This document shows, piece by piece, positions 49,363 through 59,450 of a stretch of DNA of 64,000 nt. The stretch's first letter is position 1. The number at the start of each line of letters is the position of its first letter. Under the pieces are notes generated by a model. That model was not told the origin of the DNA. It worked only from the letters and a program-made list of their open reading frames with translations, and did not search any database. Origin of the DNA: Rhodocyclaceae bacterium (GTDB taxonomy: Bacteria; Pseudomonadota; Gammaproteobacteria; Burkholderiales; Rhodocyclaceae); NCBI GenBank assembly GCA_018261935.1, contig JAGTRP010000011.1, positions 53,231 to 117,230 of the forward strand. Direction: 5' to 3'. The translations under genes were made by a program, and so were the position numbers.

Positions 49363-50832
49363 CTAGCTCGCCCCGACCAGGCGCTGCAAGCCGCTCAGGG
49401 CGAGACCGGCGGTGGCGAGGAGGGGCTGGGGAAAGACCCCGATGCCGACGATGCCGGCCGCCAAGGCCACCATGATGGCGGTCTCCCGCCCATTGCAGTC
49501 CGCCAACTGCCAGCCCTGCCGGTTCTCGCCATGGAAGGCGCGCTGCACCATGATGAGGGCGTAGGCGGCGGCACCCACCAGGCCGAGGGCCGCGGCGACG
49601 GCGAAGGGCGAATAGCGTTGGAAGGTTCCCAGCAGCACCAGGAATTCGCCGACGAAATTCCCCAGCCCCGGCAGCCCCAGGGCGGCCACCGCCAGGAAGA
49701 GACCCCAGGCCGAGAGCCGCGGCGCCGCCGCCCACAGGCCCCCGAGGTGGCCGAGATCCCGGGTGCCGGTGCGTTCCTGGAGGGCGCCGACCAGGACGAA
49801 GAGGGCCCCGGTGGAGAGGCCGTGGGCCAGCATCTGGATGACCGCGCCGTTCAAGGCCTGGGCGTTCCAGGCAAAGATGCCGAGGAGGACGAAGCCCATG
49901 TGGCTGACGCTGGTGTAGGCGACGAGGCGCTTCAGGTCGTGCTGGCCGAAGGCCAGGAGGGCGCCGTAGAGGATGCCGACGACGCCCAGGGCCATGGCCA
50001 CCGGCGCGAAGGCGAGGGCGGCGGCGGGAAAGAGGGGGACGGTAAAGCGCAGGAGCCCGTAGGCGCCGGTTTTCAGCAGCACCCCGGCGAGGATGACGCT
50101 GCCGGCGGTGGGGGCCTCGGTATGGGCGTCCGCCAGCCAGGTATGGAAGGGCACCACCGGCAGCTTGACGGCGAAGGCGAGGAAGAAGCCGAGCATGAGC
50201 CAGAAACCCACGTCCGGCGGGAAAACGCCCCCCAGGAGGTCGAAGTAGTCGAAGGAGAGGAGCCCGGTGGCGCGGTAATGGGCGATGGCCAGGACGACGA
50301 TGGAGACCAGCATGAGGAGCCCGCTGCCCTGGGTGAACAGGAAGAACTTGATGGCGGCATAGTGGCGGCGCTCGTGCCCCCAGATGGCGATGAGGAAATA
50401 CATGGGCACCAGCATCGCCTCCCAGAAAAAGAAGAACAGGAAGAGGTCCATCGCCAGGAAGACGCCCATGGCCCCGGCCAGGGACCACAGCAGGCAGAAG
50501 TGGAAGAAGCCGACCCGCTCGCGGATCTCGGTCCATGAGCAGGCCACCGCCGCCACCCCGAGGAGGGCGCTGAGCAGCAGCATGAGAAGGCTCAAGCCGT
50601 CGGCCGCCAGGTGGAAGGCGATGCCGAAGCGGGGCATCCAGGGCATGATGGCCTCGGCCACCCAGCTCCCGGTCCCGGGCGCCGGCCAGACCCACAGCCA
50701 GAGCACCAGGGCGGCATCGGCCGCCAGGGCCGCCGCTGCCAGCCAGCGCGGGGCCGCCGGCCCGAAGCGCTCGGCACCCCAGGCCAGGATGCCGGCCAGG
50801 AGCGGAAGTGCGACGATGGCCAGCAGGATCAC
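49363..50832 (-). CDS. nuoM: NADH-quinone oxidoreductase subunit M
   Basis: A 489-residue antiporter-like subunit. It contains FFFFWEAMLVPMYFLI, FAVKLPVVPFHTWLADAHTEAPTAGS and HDLKRLVAYTSVSHMGFVLLG, with the lysines and glutamate that form its proton channel. The start is GTG at 50832, giving a GTGA overlap with the nuoL stop; the open frame upstream belongs to a shadow of nuoL. Confidence 0.95.
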   Translation of the reverse strand: MILLAIVALPLLAGILAWGAERFGPAAPRWLAAAALAADAALVLWLWVWPAPGTGSWVAEAIMPWMPRFGIAFHLAADGLSLLMLLLSALLGVAAVACSWTEIRERVGFFHFCLLWSLAGAMGVFLAMDLFLFFFFWEAMLVPMYFLIAIWGHERRHYAAIKFFLFTQGSGLLMLVSIVVLAIAHYRATGLLSFDYFDLLGGVFPPDVGFWLMLGFFLAFAVKLPVVPFHTWLADAHTEAPTAGSVILAGVLLKTGAYGLLRFTVPLFPAAALAFAPVAMALGVVGILYGALLAFGQHDLKRLVAYTSVSHMGFVLLGIFAWNAQALNGAVIQMLAHGLSTGALFVLVGALQERTGTRDLGHLGGLWAAAPRLSAWGLFLAVAALGLPGLGNFVGEFLVLLGTFQRYSPFAVAAALGLVGAAAYALIMVQRAFHGENRQGWQLADCNGRETAIMVALAAGIVGIGVFPQPLLATAGLALSGLQRLVGAS

Positions 50833-52685
50833 AGCCACACCCCCAGCCCGACGAAGAGCACGGCGCCGGCCGCCACCCCGGCCGCATACCAGCGCACCCG
50901 GCCGGTCTGGGTCCGGCTGAGGAGGCGGTGGCAATAGCGCGTCAGGTCGGCGAGGGCGGCGTAGGCGGCATCCACAATATCGCCGCGACCGACGGCCGCC
51001 AGGAAGTAGTAGGGGAGCACCAGCAGGCGGTCGTAGAGGAAGTCGAAGCCCCAGTTCGGCGCCCACCCGGCCTGCAGCAGGCCCTCCGCTGCCGCCAGCC
51101 GCTGCCGGCGCCGGAACAGCTCCCAGGCCGCCGCGATGCCGCCGATGGCGGCGACGGCGGCGAGGAGGCCGAGGGCCAGTTCGCTGCCCGCTCCGCTCGG
51201 GGCTTCCGCCGCGGCCGGGAAAACCGCGCCCAGGAAACTGGAAAGGAGGCGGACGTCCCCGAAGAAGGGCGGCGTCTCCACATAGCCGCCGACCACCGAC
51301 AGGATCCCCAGGACCACCAGGGGCAGCCCCATGGCCCAGCCGAAGGGGCGGCGGGCCGGGGTTGTCGCCGGGCCGAAGAAGACCCGGAAGACGAGCCGGC
51401 CCATGTAGAGGGAAGTCAGCAGCGCTCCGATCCACCCGGCCGTCCACAGCCCCGGCCGGGCCGTCGACCAGGCCTGCCACAGGATGAGGTCCTTGCTGAA
51501 GAAGCCGGCGGTCACCAGGGGCAGGGCCGCCAGGGAGGCGCCGCCGACCACGAAGCTCCAGAAGGCCAGGGGCAGCTGCCGGCGCAGGCCGCCCATGCGG
51601 TCGATGTCGTGCTCGCCGTCGAGGGCGTGGATGACGGCGCCGGCGGCGAGGAAGAGCAACGCCTTGAAGAAGGCGTGGGTCATGAAGTGGAAGATGGCGG
51701 CCACCCAGCCGCCGACTCCCAGGGCCAGGAACATGTAGCCGATCTGGCTGATGGTGGAATAGGCCAGCACCCGCTTGATGTCGTGCTGGAAGAGGGCGGA
51801 GATGCCGGCCAGCACCAGGGTGACGGCGCCGATCAGGGCGACGGCGGCCTGGACGGCGGGGGCCAGGATGAGGAGGGGGTGCAGGCGGTCCAGGAGATAG
51901 ACCCCGGCGGTCACCATGGTGGCGGCGTGGATCAGGGCGCTCACCGGCGTCGGGCCGGCCATGGCGTCCGGCAGCCAGGTGTGCAGGGGGAGCTGGGCCG
52001 ACTTGCCGAGGGCGCCGAGGAGAAGGAGGGCCGCTGCGGCGGCGGCCAGCGGGCTGCCGATAGGCCACTGGCCGGCCGCGGCGGCGAGGAGGGCCTGGAT
52101 GTCGGAAGTCCCCAGGGTTGCGAACAGGAGCAGGAGCCCCAGGAGCAGGCCGGTATCCCCGGCCCGGGTGACGATGAAGGCTTGCCTCGCCGCCCTGCCG
52201 TTGGCCGGGTCCCGGTACCAGAAGCCGATGAGCAGGTAGCTGCACAGCCCCACCCCCTCCCAGCCCAGGAAGAGGAGCAGCAGGTCACCCGCCAGCACCA
52301 GGGTCAGCATGGCGGCGACGAAGAGGTTGAGGTAGGCGAAGTAGCGTCCGTAGCCCTCGTCCCCGGCCATGAACTCGGTGGAGTAGAGGTGGATGAGGAA
52401 GCCGACGCTGGCCACCACCAGCATCATCACCACCGCCAGGGGGTCGAGGTAGAGGCTGGCAGTGACCCGGAAGCCGCCCACGTCCATCCAGGTCCACAGG
52501 GCCTGGAGCCAGGCGGCATGCCCGGGCGAGGCCATGAAATCGATGGCCGCCCACCAGGCGGCGAGGGCGGAGAGCCCCACCGAGCCGGTGCCCACGGCGG
52601 CCACCGCCCGCTGCCCCATGCGGCGGCCGGCCGCGGCCAGGAGCAGGAAGCCCAGGAGGGGGAAGGCGGGCACCAGCCAGAGCAT
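50829..52685 (-). CDS. nuoL: NADH-quinone oxidoreductase subunit L
   Basis: A 618-residue antiporter-like subunit, the distal member with the long lateral helix. Motifs: LLLFLGWEGVGLCSYLLIGFW, GKSAQLPLHTWLPDAMAGPTPVSALIHAATMVTAG (given in parts in the protein) and HDIKRVLAYSTISQIGYM. It starts one base after nuoK and overlaps nuoM. Confidence 0.95.
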   Translation of the reverse strand: MLWLVPAFPLLGFLLLAAAGRRMGQRAVAAVGTGSVGLSALAAWWAAIDFMASPGHAAWLQALWTWMDVGGFRVTASLYLDPLAVVMMLVVASVGFLIHLYSTEFMAGDEGYGRYFAYLNLFVAAMLTLVLAGDLLLLFLGWEGVGLCSYLLIGFWYRDPANGRAARQAFIVTRAGDTGLLLGLLLLFATLGTSDIQALLAAAAGQWPIGSPLAAAAAALLLLGALGKSAQLPLHTWLPDAMAGPTPVSALIHAATMVTAGVYLLDRLHPLLILAPAVQAAVALIGAVTLVLAGISALFQHDIKRVLAYSTISQIGYMFLALGVGGWVAAIFHFMTHAFFKALLFLAAGAVIHALDGEHDIDRMGGLRRQLPLAFWSFVVGGASLAALPLVTAGFFSKDLILWQAWSTARPGLWTAGWIGALLTSLYMGRLVFRVFFGPATTPARRPFGWAMGLPLVVLGILSVVGGYVETPPFFGDVRLLSSFLGAVFPAAAEAPSGAGSELALGLLAAVAAIGGIAAAWELFRRRQRLAAAEGLLQAGWAPNWGFDFLYDRLLVLPYYFLAAVGRGDIVDAAYAALADLTRYCHRLLSRTQTGRVRWYAAGVAAGAVLFVGLGVWL

Positions 52686-52686
52686 G

Positions 52687-52995
52687 TCAGCCCCGCATCC
52701 CGCTCACCCCGTCGGCGTCGAGGCTGGCGAAGCGCCGGTGGAGGGCGACGATGAGCCCCAGCCCGACGCAGACCTCGGCGGCGGCGAGGGTGAGGACGAA
52801 GATGAACATCACCTGCCCGTCCGACTGCCCCCAGCGGGCCCCGGCGACGATGAAGGCGAGGCCGGCGGCGTTGAGCATGATCTCCACCGACATCAGCATA
52901 AAGAGCAGGTTGCGGCGGGCCAGCACCCCGGCCAGGCCGATGACCAGGAGGACCGCCGCCAGGGCGAGGCCGTGGGTCAGGGGGACTTCAGCCAT
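52687..52995 (-). CDS. nuoK: NADH-quinone oxidoreductase subunit K
   Basis: A 102-residue three-helix subunit with the conserved glutamates in [20 protein letters not shown] and [18 protein letters not shown]. The start region overlaps nuoJ by eight bases; nuoL follows after one base. Confidence 0.95.
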   Translation of the reverse strand: MAEVPLTHGLALAAVLLVIGLAGVLARRNLLFMLMSVEIMLNAAGLAFIVAGARWGQSDGQVMFIFVLTLAAAEVCVGLGLIVALHRRFASLDADGVSGMRG

Positions 52996-53494
52996 CCCGG
53001 CCTTCCTCCGGGCGGTGGCGGCCGATGTGGTAAGCCCCCACCACCGCCGCCAGCAGCAGCATGGAAGCCAGTTCGACGGCGAGGAGGTAGGGGCCGTAGA
53101 GGGCGGCCCCCACCTGCCGGGCAGTGACGGCCGCCCGCCCCGGCACCCCCGGCAGGCCCCAGAGGATGCCCAGCAGCTCCACCAGCAGCAGCCCGGAGAG
53201 GATGGCGGGGCCGATCCAGATTCCGGGCTGGAGCCAGCGCTCCTCCTGGGCCGCCGCCTTCTCCCCCAGGTTGAGCATCATCACCACGAAGACGAAGAGG
53301 ACGACCACGGCGCCGGCGTAGATCAGCACCTCCAGGGCCGCCGCGAAGGGGGCGCCGAGGAGGAAGAAGGCCACCGCCACCGCCAGCAGGGAGACGATGA
53401 GGTAAAGGAGGGCGTGGACGGCGTCGAAGCCGGTCACCACCCGCAGGGTGGCGAGGAGGGCGATGGCGGCGGCGAGGTAGAAAGCGGCGGTCAT
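52988..53494 (-). CDS. nuoJ: NADH-quinone oxidoreductase subunit J
   Basis: A 168-residue membrane subunit with five helices and the typical segment [40 protein letters not shown]. It overlaps nuoI by four bases and nuoK by eight. Confidence 0.95.
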   Translation of the reverse strand: MTAAFYLAAAIALLATLRVVTGFDAVHALLYLIVSLLAVAVAFFLLGAPFAAALEVLIYAGAVVVLFVFVVMMLNLGEKAAAQEERWLQPGIWIGPAILSGLLLVELLGILWGLPGVPGRAAVTARQVGAALYGPYLLAVELASMLLLAAVVGAYHIGRHRPEEGRDG

Positions 53495-54015
53495 GGCATC
53501 AGGTCCCGCACATCCACCGGCGGGCGCTCGTTTTCGGCCTCGCCCTTGTCCTTGCCGCCGATGGCCAGTCCGGCGACCCGATAGTAGTTGTAGCCGGGAT
53601 GCTTGCCGGGGCCGTCGATGAGCAGGTGCTCCTTCTCATAGACCAGATTGGTGCGCCGGTACTCGCTCATCTCGAAATCGGCGGTGAGCTGGATGGCGTC
53701 GGTGGGGCAGGCCTCCTCGCAGTAGCCGCAGAAGATGCAGCGGGAGAAATTGATGCGAAAGAAGGCCGGATAGCGCCGGCCGTGCTCGTCCTCGGTGGCC
53801 TGCAGCGCGATGCAGTCCACCGGGCAGGCGACGGCGCACAGGTAGCAGGCGACGCAGCGCTCGCCGCCGTCTGGGTCCCGGGTGAGGACGATGCGTCCCC
53901 GCCAGCGGGGTGGGATGGCGGGGCGCTCCTCCGGGTACTGGATGGTGGCCCGGGGGCGGAAACTGTGGAGCAGGTAGCGGCCAAGGGTGGCGAGGGTATT
54001 GATGAAATAGGACAT
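53491..54015 (-). CDS. nuoI: NADH-quinone oxidoreductase subunit I
   Basis: A 174-residue ferredoxin-like subunit holding clusters N6a and N6b: [15 protein letters not shown] and [15 protein letters not shown]. It passes electrons from the peripheral arm toward quinone. Coupled to nuoJ by a four-base overlap. Confidence 0.96.
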   Translation of the reverse strand: MSYFINTLATLGRYLLHSFRPRATIQYPEERPAIPPRWRGRIVLTRDPDGGERCVACYLCAVACPVDCIALQATEDEHGRRYPAFFRINFSRCIFCGYCEEACPTDAIQLTADFEMSEYRRTNLVYEKEHLLIDGPGKHPGYNYYRVAGLAIGGKDKGEAENERPPVDVRDLMP

Positions 54016-54033
54016 GGCGGGCTCCCGTTGGCT

Positions 54034-54987
54034 TCATCCGCTCCGGGCCAGGACCACGGCGCCGGTGACCACCAGGTTGAGGAGGGTCAGGGGCAGCATG
54101 GCCTTCCAGGCGAAGGCCATGAGCCGGTCGTAGCGGGGCCGGGGCAGGGCGGCCCGCAGCAGGACGAAAAGGGCGATGAAGACGGAGGTCTTGACCAGGA
54201 ACCACAGCACCGGCGGCAGCACCGGCCCCAGCCAGCCGCCGAAGAAGAGGGTGGCGATGAGGGCCGAGACCAGGATGATCCCCAGGTATTCGCCGACGAA
54301 AAAGAGGCCGAATTTCATCCCCGAGTATTCGGTGTGGTAGCCCGCCACCAGTTCGGTCTCGCCCTCGGGCAGGTCGAGGGGCAGGCGGTGGCTCTCGGCG
54401 ACGCCGGCGGCGAGGAAGGTGAGGAAGCCGATGAACTGGGGCAGCACGAACCACATGCCGCGCTGGGCCTCGACGATTTCCCGCAGGTCGAAGCTGCCGG
54501 CCAGCATCACCACTCCCATCAGGGAAAGCCCCATGAAGACCTCGTAGCTCACCGTCTGGGCGGCAGTGCGCAGCCCCCCGAGGAGGGCGTACTTGCTGTT
54601 CGAGGCCCACCCCGCCAGCATGGCGCTGTAGGCGCCGAGGGCGGCCATGGCGAGGACGAACAGGAGGCCGATGTCGAGGTCGGCGATGCCGATGCCGGGG
54701 GCCACCGGGATGACGGCGAAGGAGAAAAGCACCGTCACCACGATCACCGCCGGGGCCAGGATGAAAACGAGCCGGTCGGCGAAGGGGGGCACCCAGTCGG
54801 CCTTGGTGAGGATCTTGATCATGTCCGCCACCACCTGGAGGAGGCCGAAGGGCCCCACCCGGTTGGGGCCGTAGCGGTCTTGCCAGAGGGCGAGGAGGCG
54901 GCGTTCCACCCAGATGAGCAGGGCGGCCCAGGTCAGGAGGACGGCGAGGATGCCGAAGACGTTGGCGAGGGCGGCCCCGGCGCTCAT
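54034..54987 (-). CDS. nuoH: NADH-quinone oxidoreductase subunit H
   Basis: A 317-residue membrane subunit forming the quinone chamber. Visible signatures are [52 protein letters not shown] and [23 protein letters not shown] 54987 overlaps the nuoG stop (ATGA). Confidence 0.96.
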   Translation of the reverse strand: MSAGAALANVFGILAVLLTWAALLIWVERRLLALWQDRYGPNRVGPFGLLQVVADMIKILTKADWVPPFADRLVFILAPAVIVVTVLFSFAVIPVAPGIGIADLDIGLLFVLAMAALGAYSAMLAGWASNSKYALLGGLRTAAQTVSYEVFMGLSLMGVVMLAGSFDLREIVEAQRGMWFVLPQFIGFLTFLAAGVAESHRLPLDLPEGETELVAGYHTEYSGMKFGLFFVGEYLGIILVSALIATLFFGGWLGPVLPPVLWFLVKTSVFIALFVLLRAALPRPRYDRLMAFAWKAMLPLTLLNLVVTGAVVLARSG

Positions 54988-57692
54988 CCCCGCACCCTCC
55001 GGATGCTCCCCCAGGCCGGCAGGTCGAGCCAGGGCAGCCGGGGCAGGCCCGCCGGCAGGGCGGCGGTGCCCGGCGCCAGGGCGGGATCGGGCTGCACCCG
55101 CAGGTGCATGGTTTCGCCCCCGGCCTCCACCTGGGCCGGATCGCCGTCGGCGAGCCCGAGTTCCTGAAGGTCGCCGGGGTGGAGGAGGAGCCGGGCCGGC
55201 CCCGCCCGTTGCGCCACCGCCGGCGCTAGGAGGCTCAATTCCTCGCTGCAGAAGATCAGGTCGTGGGGCAGCAGCAGCCATTCCCCCGGCCGCCGGGCGA
55301 AGGGCTCCGGCGCGTCGCCGGCGAGGAAGCCGGCGGCGGCTGCGCTATCGGCTTGCAGGAGCCGCACGCCGGGGTCGCCGCCCCGCAGCTCGCCCCCGAC
55401 CTCCTGCTGGAACTTGTTCACCGCCTGGACCGAATTCCAGCCCGGAACCCGGTACCAGGTGAGCAGGGCCGCCGGCGCCTGGCCGGGGTGCCCTTCCATG
55501 GAGAAGGCCAGGGCCGAGTCCGGGTCGGCCGGGGGCGGCGGCTCGTGGATCTGCCGGTCGGCGCGCATGGCGGTGCGGCCGCTGTAGCGGGGCGGCTGGC
55601 GGGGAATCTTGCGGCCGCCGGCGCGGAAGGCGGCTGAGGGAGCGGCGTCCACGATGCCGGCCAAGGTCGGGAATTCGGCGGCGCAGGCCCGGGTGACCTC
55701 GTCCAGGCTTTGCCAATCCGGGGCCCGGCCGTCGGCCAGGGCTCCCAGGCGGCCCAGCCAGCGCCAGCCGTCGGTAATGTCGCCGGCGGCGGGATAGGCC
55801 CGCAGGTAGCGCTGGGCCCGGCCCTCGCTGCTCACCAGGGTGCCGCTGCCGTCGGCGAAGGCGGCGGCCGGCAGCACCAACTGGGCTGCCTCGACGGTGG
55901 CGTGGCGGGTGTGGTCGATGACCGCCACCCGGGCCTTGGCCAGGAAGGCGTCGATGGCCCGGTGGGGGGCCCGGCGGTAGAGATCGTTTTCCAGGACGAT
56001 GGCGGTGGGCGCCCCGGCCGCCTCGGCGGCGGCCAGGGCCTCGGCCAGGGGCCGGGGGGCAAGGAGGGCAAGGCCGAGGCTGTTGCATTCCGGTAGCACC
56101 CAGACAAGGCGGGTTGCTCGCCCCCGGCGATGGAGGGCGAGGGCGATATTGGCCGCGGCCCGGATGAGGGCTTCGCCCCCCCGGGCGCCGGCCACCACCA
56201 GGGGGCGCTGGGCGGAGGAGAGGGCCGCCGCCGCGGCTTGCGCCAGCTGGCGGCGAGCCTCGTCCAGTCCCGCCACTTCCGGGGCGCTGCCGTCGAGGGC
56301 ATGGGCCACGGCGGCGGCGAAGCGGGCGATCTCGTCCGAGGGGCCGTGGACGGTGGCCGAGGCGGCGTCATCCAGGCGGGTGGAGGCGCAGGTGGCGAGG
56401 ATGAGGGGGCTGCGCTGATCCCGGCCGGCGACCTGGACGGCGGCGGCATCCCAATGGGGGAGATTGAGGCGGTCCGCGGCGGCCAGGGCGGCGTGGCGGG
56501 TGCTCTGGCGCAGGGCCAGCCCCAGGCGGGGGGCGGTGGCGAGGACGTCCTCCCCGAGGACCAGGGCGGCGTCGCTGTCCTCAGCCTGCCGCAGGGTGGC
56601 GACGGGCACCGGCAGCTGCCGCATGAGATCGAGAATGAGGGCGGTGGCGCGGCCCTCGGCCTCGCCCACCCCGGCGAAGAAGCGCTCCGGCCCCACCAGC
56701 CGGCGCAGGGCGAAATTGGCTTCCAGGGAGGCCCGGGGCGAGCCGATGCCGATGATCCCGGCCCCTTCCCGCAGCAGCGCCGCCGCGGCGGCCAGGGCCT
56801 CGTCGGCGGCGGCAGGGTGCAGGGAGGCGTCGGCGGCGGGGCGCAGCAGGGGGGCGGAGAGCCGGCTGGGGGCGGTCATGAAGCCGTAGCCGTAGCGGCC
56901 CCGGTCGCAGAGGAAATAGCCGTTGATGTCGTGGTGGTAGCGGTTGAGCACCCGCCGGGGCTCGCCGTAGCGCTCGCCGATCAAGGTGTTGCAGCCGAGG
57001 GCGCAGTGGGGGCAGAGGGAAGGGCCGTTCTGGAGGTCCCACTTGCGGGTGTAATGCTGCTTCAGGGTGGCGTCGGTGAACACGCCGGTGGGGCAGACCT
57101 CCACCAGGTTGCCGCTGAACTCGCTTTCCAGGGTGCCGTCGGCGGCGCGGCCGAAATAGACCCGGTTCCGGGAGGCCTGGGCCTCCAGGTCGTCGCCGCC
57201 GGCGTAGTCCCGGTAGAAGCGCACGCATCGGTAGCAGGTGATGCAGCGGTTCATCTCGTGATTGACGAAGGGCCCCAGGTACTGGTTGCGGAAGGTGCGC
57301 TTGGCGGCCCGGCAGCGGCGGTAGGTGTGGCCGGTCATCACCGTCATGTCCTGGAGGTGGCACTCGCCCCCCTCGTCGCACACCGGGCAGTCGTGGGGAT
57401 GGTTGGTCATCAGCCATTCGATGACCTGGGCCCGGAAGGCCCTGGCCTCGGGGTCGTCCACCGAGATGCGGGTGCCCTCGGCAGCCGGGGTCATGCAGGC
57501 CATGACCAGGCGGCCCCGCTGGTCGTTCTCGTCCTTGAACTGCTTCACCGCGCACTGGCGGCAGGCGCCGACCGAGCCCAGGGCCGGATGCCAGCAGAAA
57601 TAGGGCAGGTCCAGCCCCAGGGAAAGGCAGACCTCCAGAAGGTTCTTGTCCGGCTGGGCGGGGTATTCGGCGCGGTCGATGTAAAGGCTCAT
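54984..57692 (-). CDS. nuoG: NADH-quinone oxidoreductase subunit G
   Basis: A 902-residue subunit, close to E. coli NuoG (908) and longer than the ~780 residues usual in betaproteobacteria. N-terminal Fe-S sites: N1b ([15 protein letters not shown] plus MACM), N3 ([15 protein letters not shown]) and N4 ([14 protein letters not shown]). CPHCALGCN with a later CDRGRYG supplies the four cysteines of the extra N7 cluster, found in E. coli and Thermus enzymes. A molybdopterin-like domain follows without expected cofactor. Start ATG 57692 overlaps nuoF (ATGA). Confidence 0.95.
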   Translation of the reverse strand: MSLYIDRAEYPAQPDKNLLEVCLSLGLDLPYFCWHPALGSVGACRQCAVKQFKDENDQRGRLVMACMTPAAEGTRISVDDPEARAFRAQVIEWLMTNHPHDCPVCDEGGECHLQDMTVMTGHTYRRCRAAKRTFRNQYLGPFVNHEMNRCITCYRCVRFYRDYAGGDDLEAQASRNRVYFGRAADGTLESEFSGNLVEVCPTGVFTDATLKQHYTRKWDLQNGPSLCPHCALGCNTLIGERYGEPRRVLNRYHHDINGYFLCDRGRYGYGFMTAPSRLSAPLLRPAADASLHPAAADEALAAAAALLREGAGIIGIGSPRASLEANFALRRLVGPERFFAGVGEAEGRATALILDLMRQLPVPVATLRQAEDSDAALVLGEDVLATAPRLGLALRQSTRHAALAAADRLNLPHWDAAAVQVAGRDQRSPLILATCASTRLDDAASATVHGPSDEIARFAAAVAHALDGSAPEVAGLDEARRQLAQAAAAALSSAQRPLVVAGARGGEALIRAAANIALALHRRGRATRLVWVLPECNSLGLALLAPRPLAEALAAAEAAGAPTAIVLENDLYRRAPHRAIDAFLAKARVAVIDHTRHATVEAAQLVLPAAAFADGSGTLVSSEGRAQRYLRAYPAAGDITDGWRWLGRLGALADGRAPDWQSLDEVTRACAAEFPTLAGIVDAAPSAAFRAGGRKIPRQPPRYSGRTAMRADRQIHEPPPPADPDSALAFSMEGHPGQAPAALLTWYRVPGWNSVQAVNKFQQEVGGELRGGDPGVRLLQADSAAAAGFLAGDAPEPFARRPGEWLLLPHDLIFCSEELSLLAPAVAQRAGPARLLLHPGDLQELGLADGDPAQVEAGGETMHLRVQPDPALAPGTAALPAGLPRLPWLDLPAWGSIRRVRG

Positions 57693-58969
57693 GATGCTCG
57701 CCAGGGGCAGCGGTGGTCGCGGATATGGCGCTCGAAGTCCTCCCGGAAATACTTGAGGGCGCTCTGGAGCGGCTCCATGGCCCCGGGGGCGTGGGCGCAG
57801 AAGGTCTTGCCCGGCCCCAACAGATGGGTGTGGAGGTCGAGGAGGTCCAGGTCCTCCGGGCGTCCCCGGCCTTCCTCGATGTCGTCCAGGATGGATTCGA
57901 CCCAGGGCAGCCCGTCCCGGCAGGGCGTGCACCAGCCGCAGGATTCCTGGGCGAAGAAGTGCTCCAGGTTGCGGAGCATGGCCACCGGGCAGGTGCGGTC
58001 GTCGAGGACGATCATGGTGCCGGTGCCCAGGCGGCTGCCGGCGGCGGCGACTGCCTCGAAGTCCATGGGGGTGTCCAGGTGCTCCTCCACCAGGAAGTCG
58101 GTGGACGCCCCGCCGGGGAGGACGCCCCGCAGGCGCAGGCCGCCCCGCATGCCGCCGGCGTGCTCCTCGAGGATTTCCCGCAGGGAGGTGCCCATGGGCA
58201 GTTCCCAGGCGCCGGGGCGCATCACCCGGCCGCTGGCGCCGTAGATCTTGGTGCCGCTCACCCCGGTGCGGGATAGGGATTTGAACCAGTCGGCGCCCCG
58301 GGCCAGGATGTGGGGCAGGTTGCACAGGGTCTCGACGTTGTTCACCACCGTCGGCTGGCCCCACAGGCCGCTCGCCTGGGGGAAGGGCGGCTTGGCCCGG
58401 GGGATGGCGCGCCGGCCTTCGAGGGCATTCAGGAGCGCCGTCTCTTCGCCGCAGATGTAGCGCCCGGCGCTGGTGTGGACATGCAGCGCCAGGGAATAGC
58501 CGCTGCCCAGGATGTTGTTCCCCAGGTAGCCCCGGCCTTCGGCCTCGGCGATGGCCTGCTGCAGCCGCCGGGCCGGTAGGACGTACTCGCCCCGGACGAA
58601 GACGTAGGCCACCTCCGCCTGGATGGCATAGGCGGCGATGGCCATGCCCTCGATGAGCTGGTGGGGGTCCCCTTCCATGAGGAGGCGGTCCTTGAAGGTG
58701 CCGGGCTCCATTTCGTCGGCATTGGCCACCAGGTACTTCGGCCGCGGCGCATCGTCCCCCATGGGCACGAAGCTCCACTTGCTGCCGGTGGGGAAGCCGG
58801 CGCCGCCCCGGCCCCGCAGGCCGGAATCGGTGACGATCCGGGTCACCTCCGCCGGGGCCAGGGAGCCGATGGCCTGGCGCAGGCCCAGGTAGCCGCCGGC
58901 CTGCTCGTAGGCGGCGATATCCACCGTCTGGCCGTCGGGGCGGATGTTTTGGGTCAGGGGGCGTTCCAT
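57689..58969 (-). CDS. nuoF: NADH-quinone oxidoreductase subunit F
   Basis: A 426-residue subunit holding FMN, the NADH site and cluster N3. Motifs: GLRGRGGAGFPTGSKWSFV (NADH/FMN), NADEMEPGTFKDR, and ESCGWCTPCRDG with a later Cys for the 4Fe-4S cluster. The nuoE stop is three bases upstream. Confidence 0.96.
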   Translation of the reverse strand: MERPLTQNIRPDGQTVDIAAYEQAGGYLGLRQAIGSLAPAEVTRIVTDSGLRGRGGAGFPTGSKWSFVPMGDDAPRPKYLVANADEMEPGTFKDRLLMEGDPHQLIEGMAIAAYAIQAEVAYVFVRGEYVLPARRLQQAIAEAEGRGYLGNNILGSGYSLALHVHTSAGRYICGEETALLNALEGRRAIPRAKPPFPQASGLWGQPTVVNNVETLCNLPHILARGADWFKSLSRTGVSGTKIYGASGRVMRPGAWELPMGTSLREILEEHAGGMRGGLRLRGVLPGGASTDFLVEEHLDTPMDFEAVAAAGSRLGTGTMIVLDDRTCPVAMLRNLEHFFAQESCGWCTPCRDGLPWVESILDDIEEGRGRPEDLDLLDLHTHLLGPGKTFCAHAPGAMEPLQSALKYFREDFERHIRDHRCPWRAS

Positions 58970-58972
58970 GGC

Positions 58973-59437
58973 TTATTCGTACCGTCCCAGGATGGGCCCC
59001 AGGCTCTCCGGCTGGAGCGGCCCCACCAGGTCCTCGTCCACCAGCATCACCGGCCCCCGGTCGCAGGCCCCCAGGCAGGGCACCGTCACCAGGGTGAAGC
59101 GACCGTCCGCCGTGGTGCCGCCCATGGTGAGGCCGTGCTCCCCGCACAGGGCCCGGCAGACCGTCTCCTGGCCGGTGAGCCAGCAGCTGACGCTGTCGCA
59201 CAGGCGGATGATATGGCGGCCCACCGGCTTCCGGAAGAGGAGGTTGTAGAAGGTGGCGACGCCCTCCAGGTGCTCCCGGGGGAGGCCCAGGTAGTCGGCG
59301 ACGGCGGCCAGAGCCTCGTCCGGGATCCAGCCCCGGTGGCGCTGCACGATCTTGAGGGCCTCGATGCCGAGGGCCTGGCGGTCCCGGTAGCGGGGAGCCT
59401 CCTCTTCGATGGCGCGGATTTCCTCGGGGCTCAGCAT
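58973..59437 (-). CDS. nuoE: NADH-quinone oxidoreductase subunit E
   Basis: A 154-residue thioredoxin-fold subunit with the N1a [2Fe-2S] ligands in CDSVSCW and CLGACD. N-terminal helices match the family. It lies between nuoCD (13 bases) and nuoF (3 bases). Confidence 0.96.
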   Translation of the reverse strand: MLSPEEIRAIEEEAPRYRDRQALGIEALKIVQRHRGWIPDEALAAVADYLGLPREHLEGVATFYNLLFRKPVGRHIIRLCDSVSCWLTGQETVCRALCGEHGLTMGGTTADGRFTLVTVPCLGACDRGPVMLVDEDLVGPLQPESLGPILGRYE

Positions 59438-59450
59438 GAGTGCACTCCAA

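Noticed and set aside
54984..59450. 1488-codon frame including nuoG
   Set aside because: The first part runs in another frame through nuoF and nuoE; NuoG begins at 57692.
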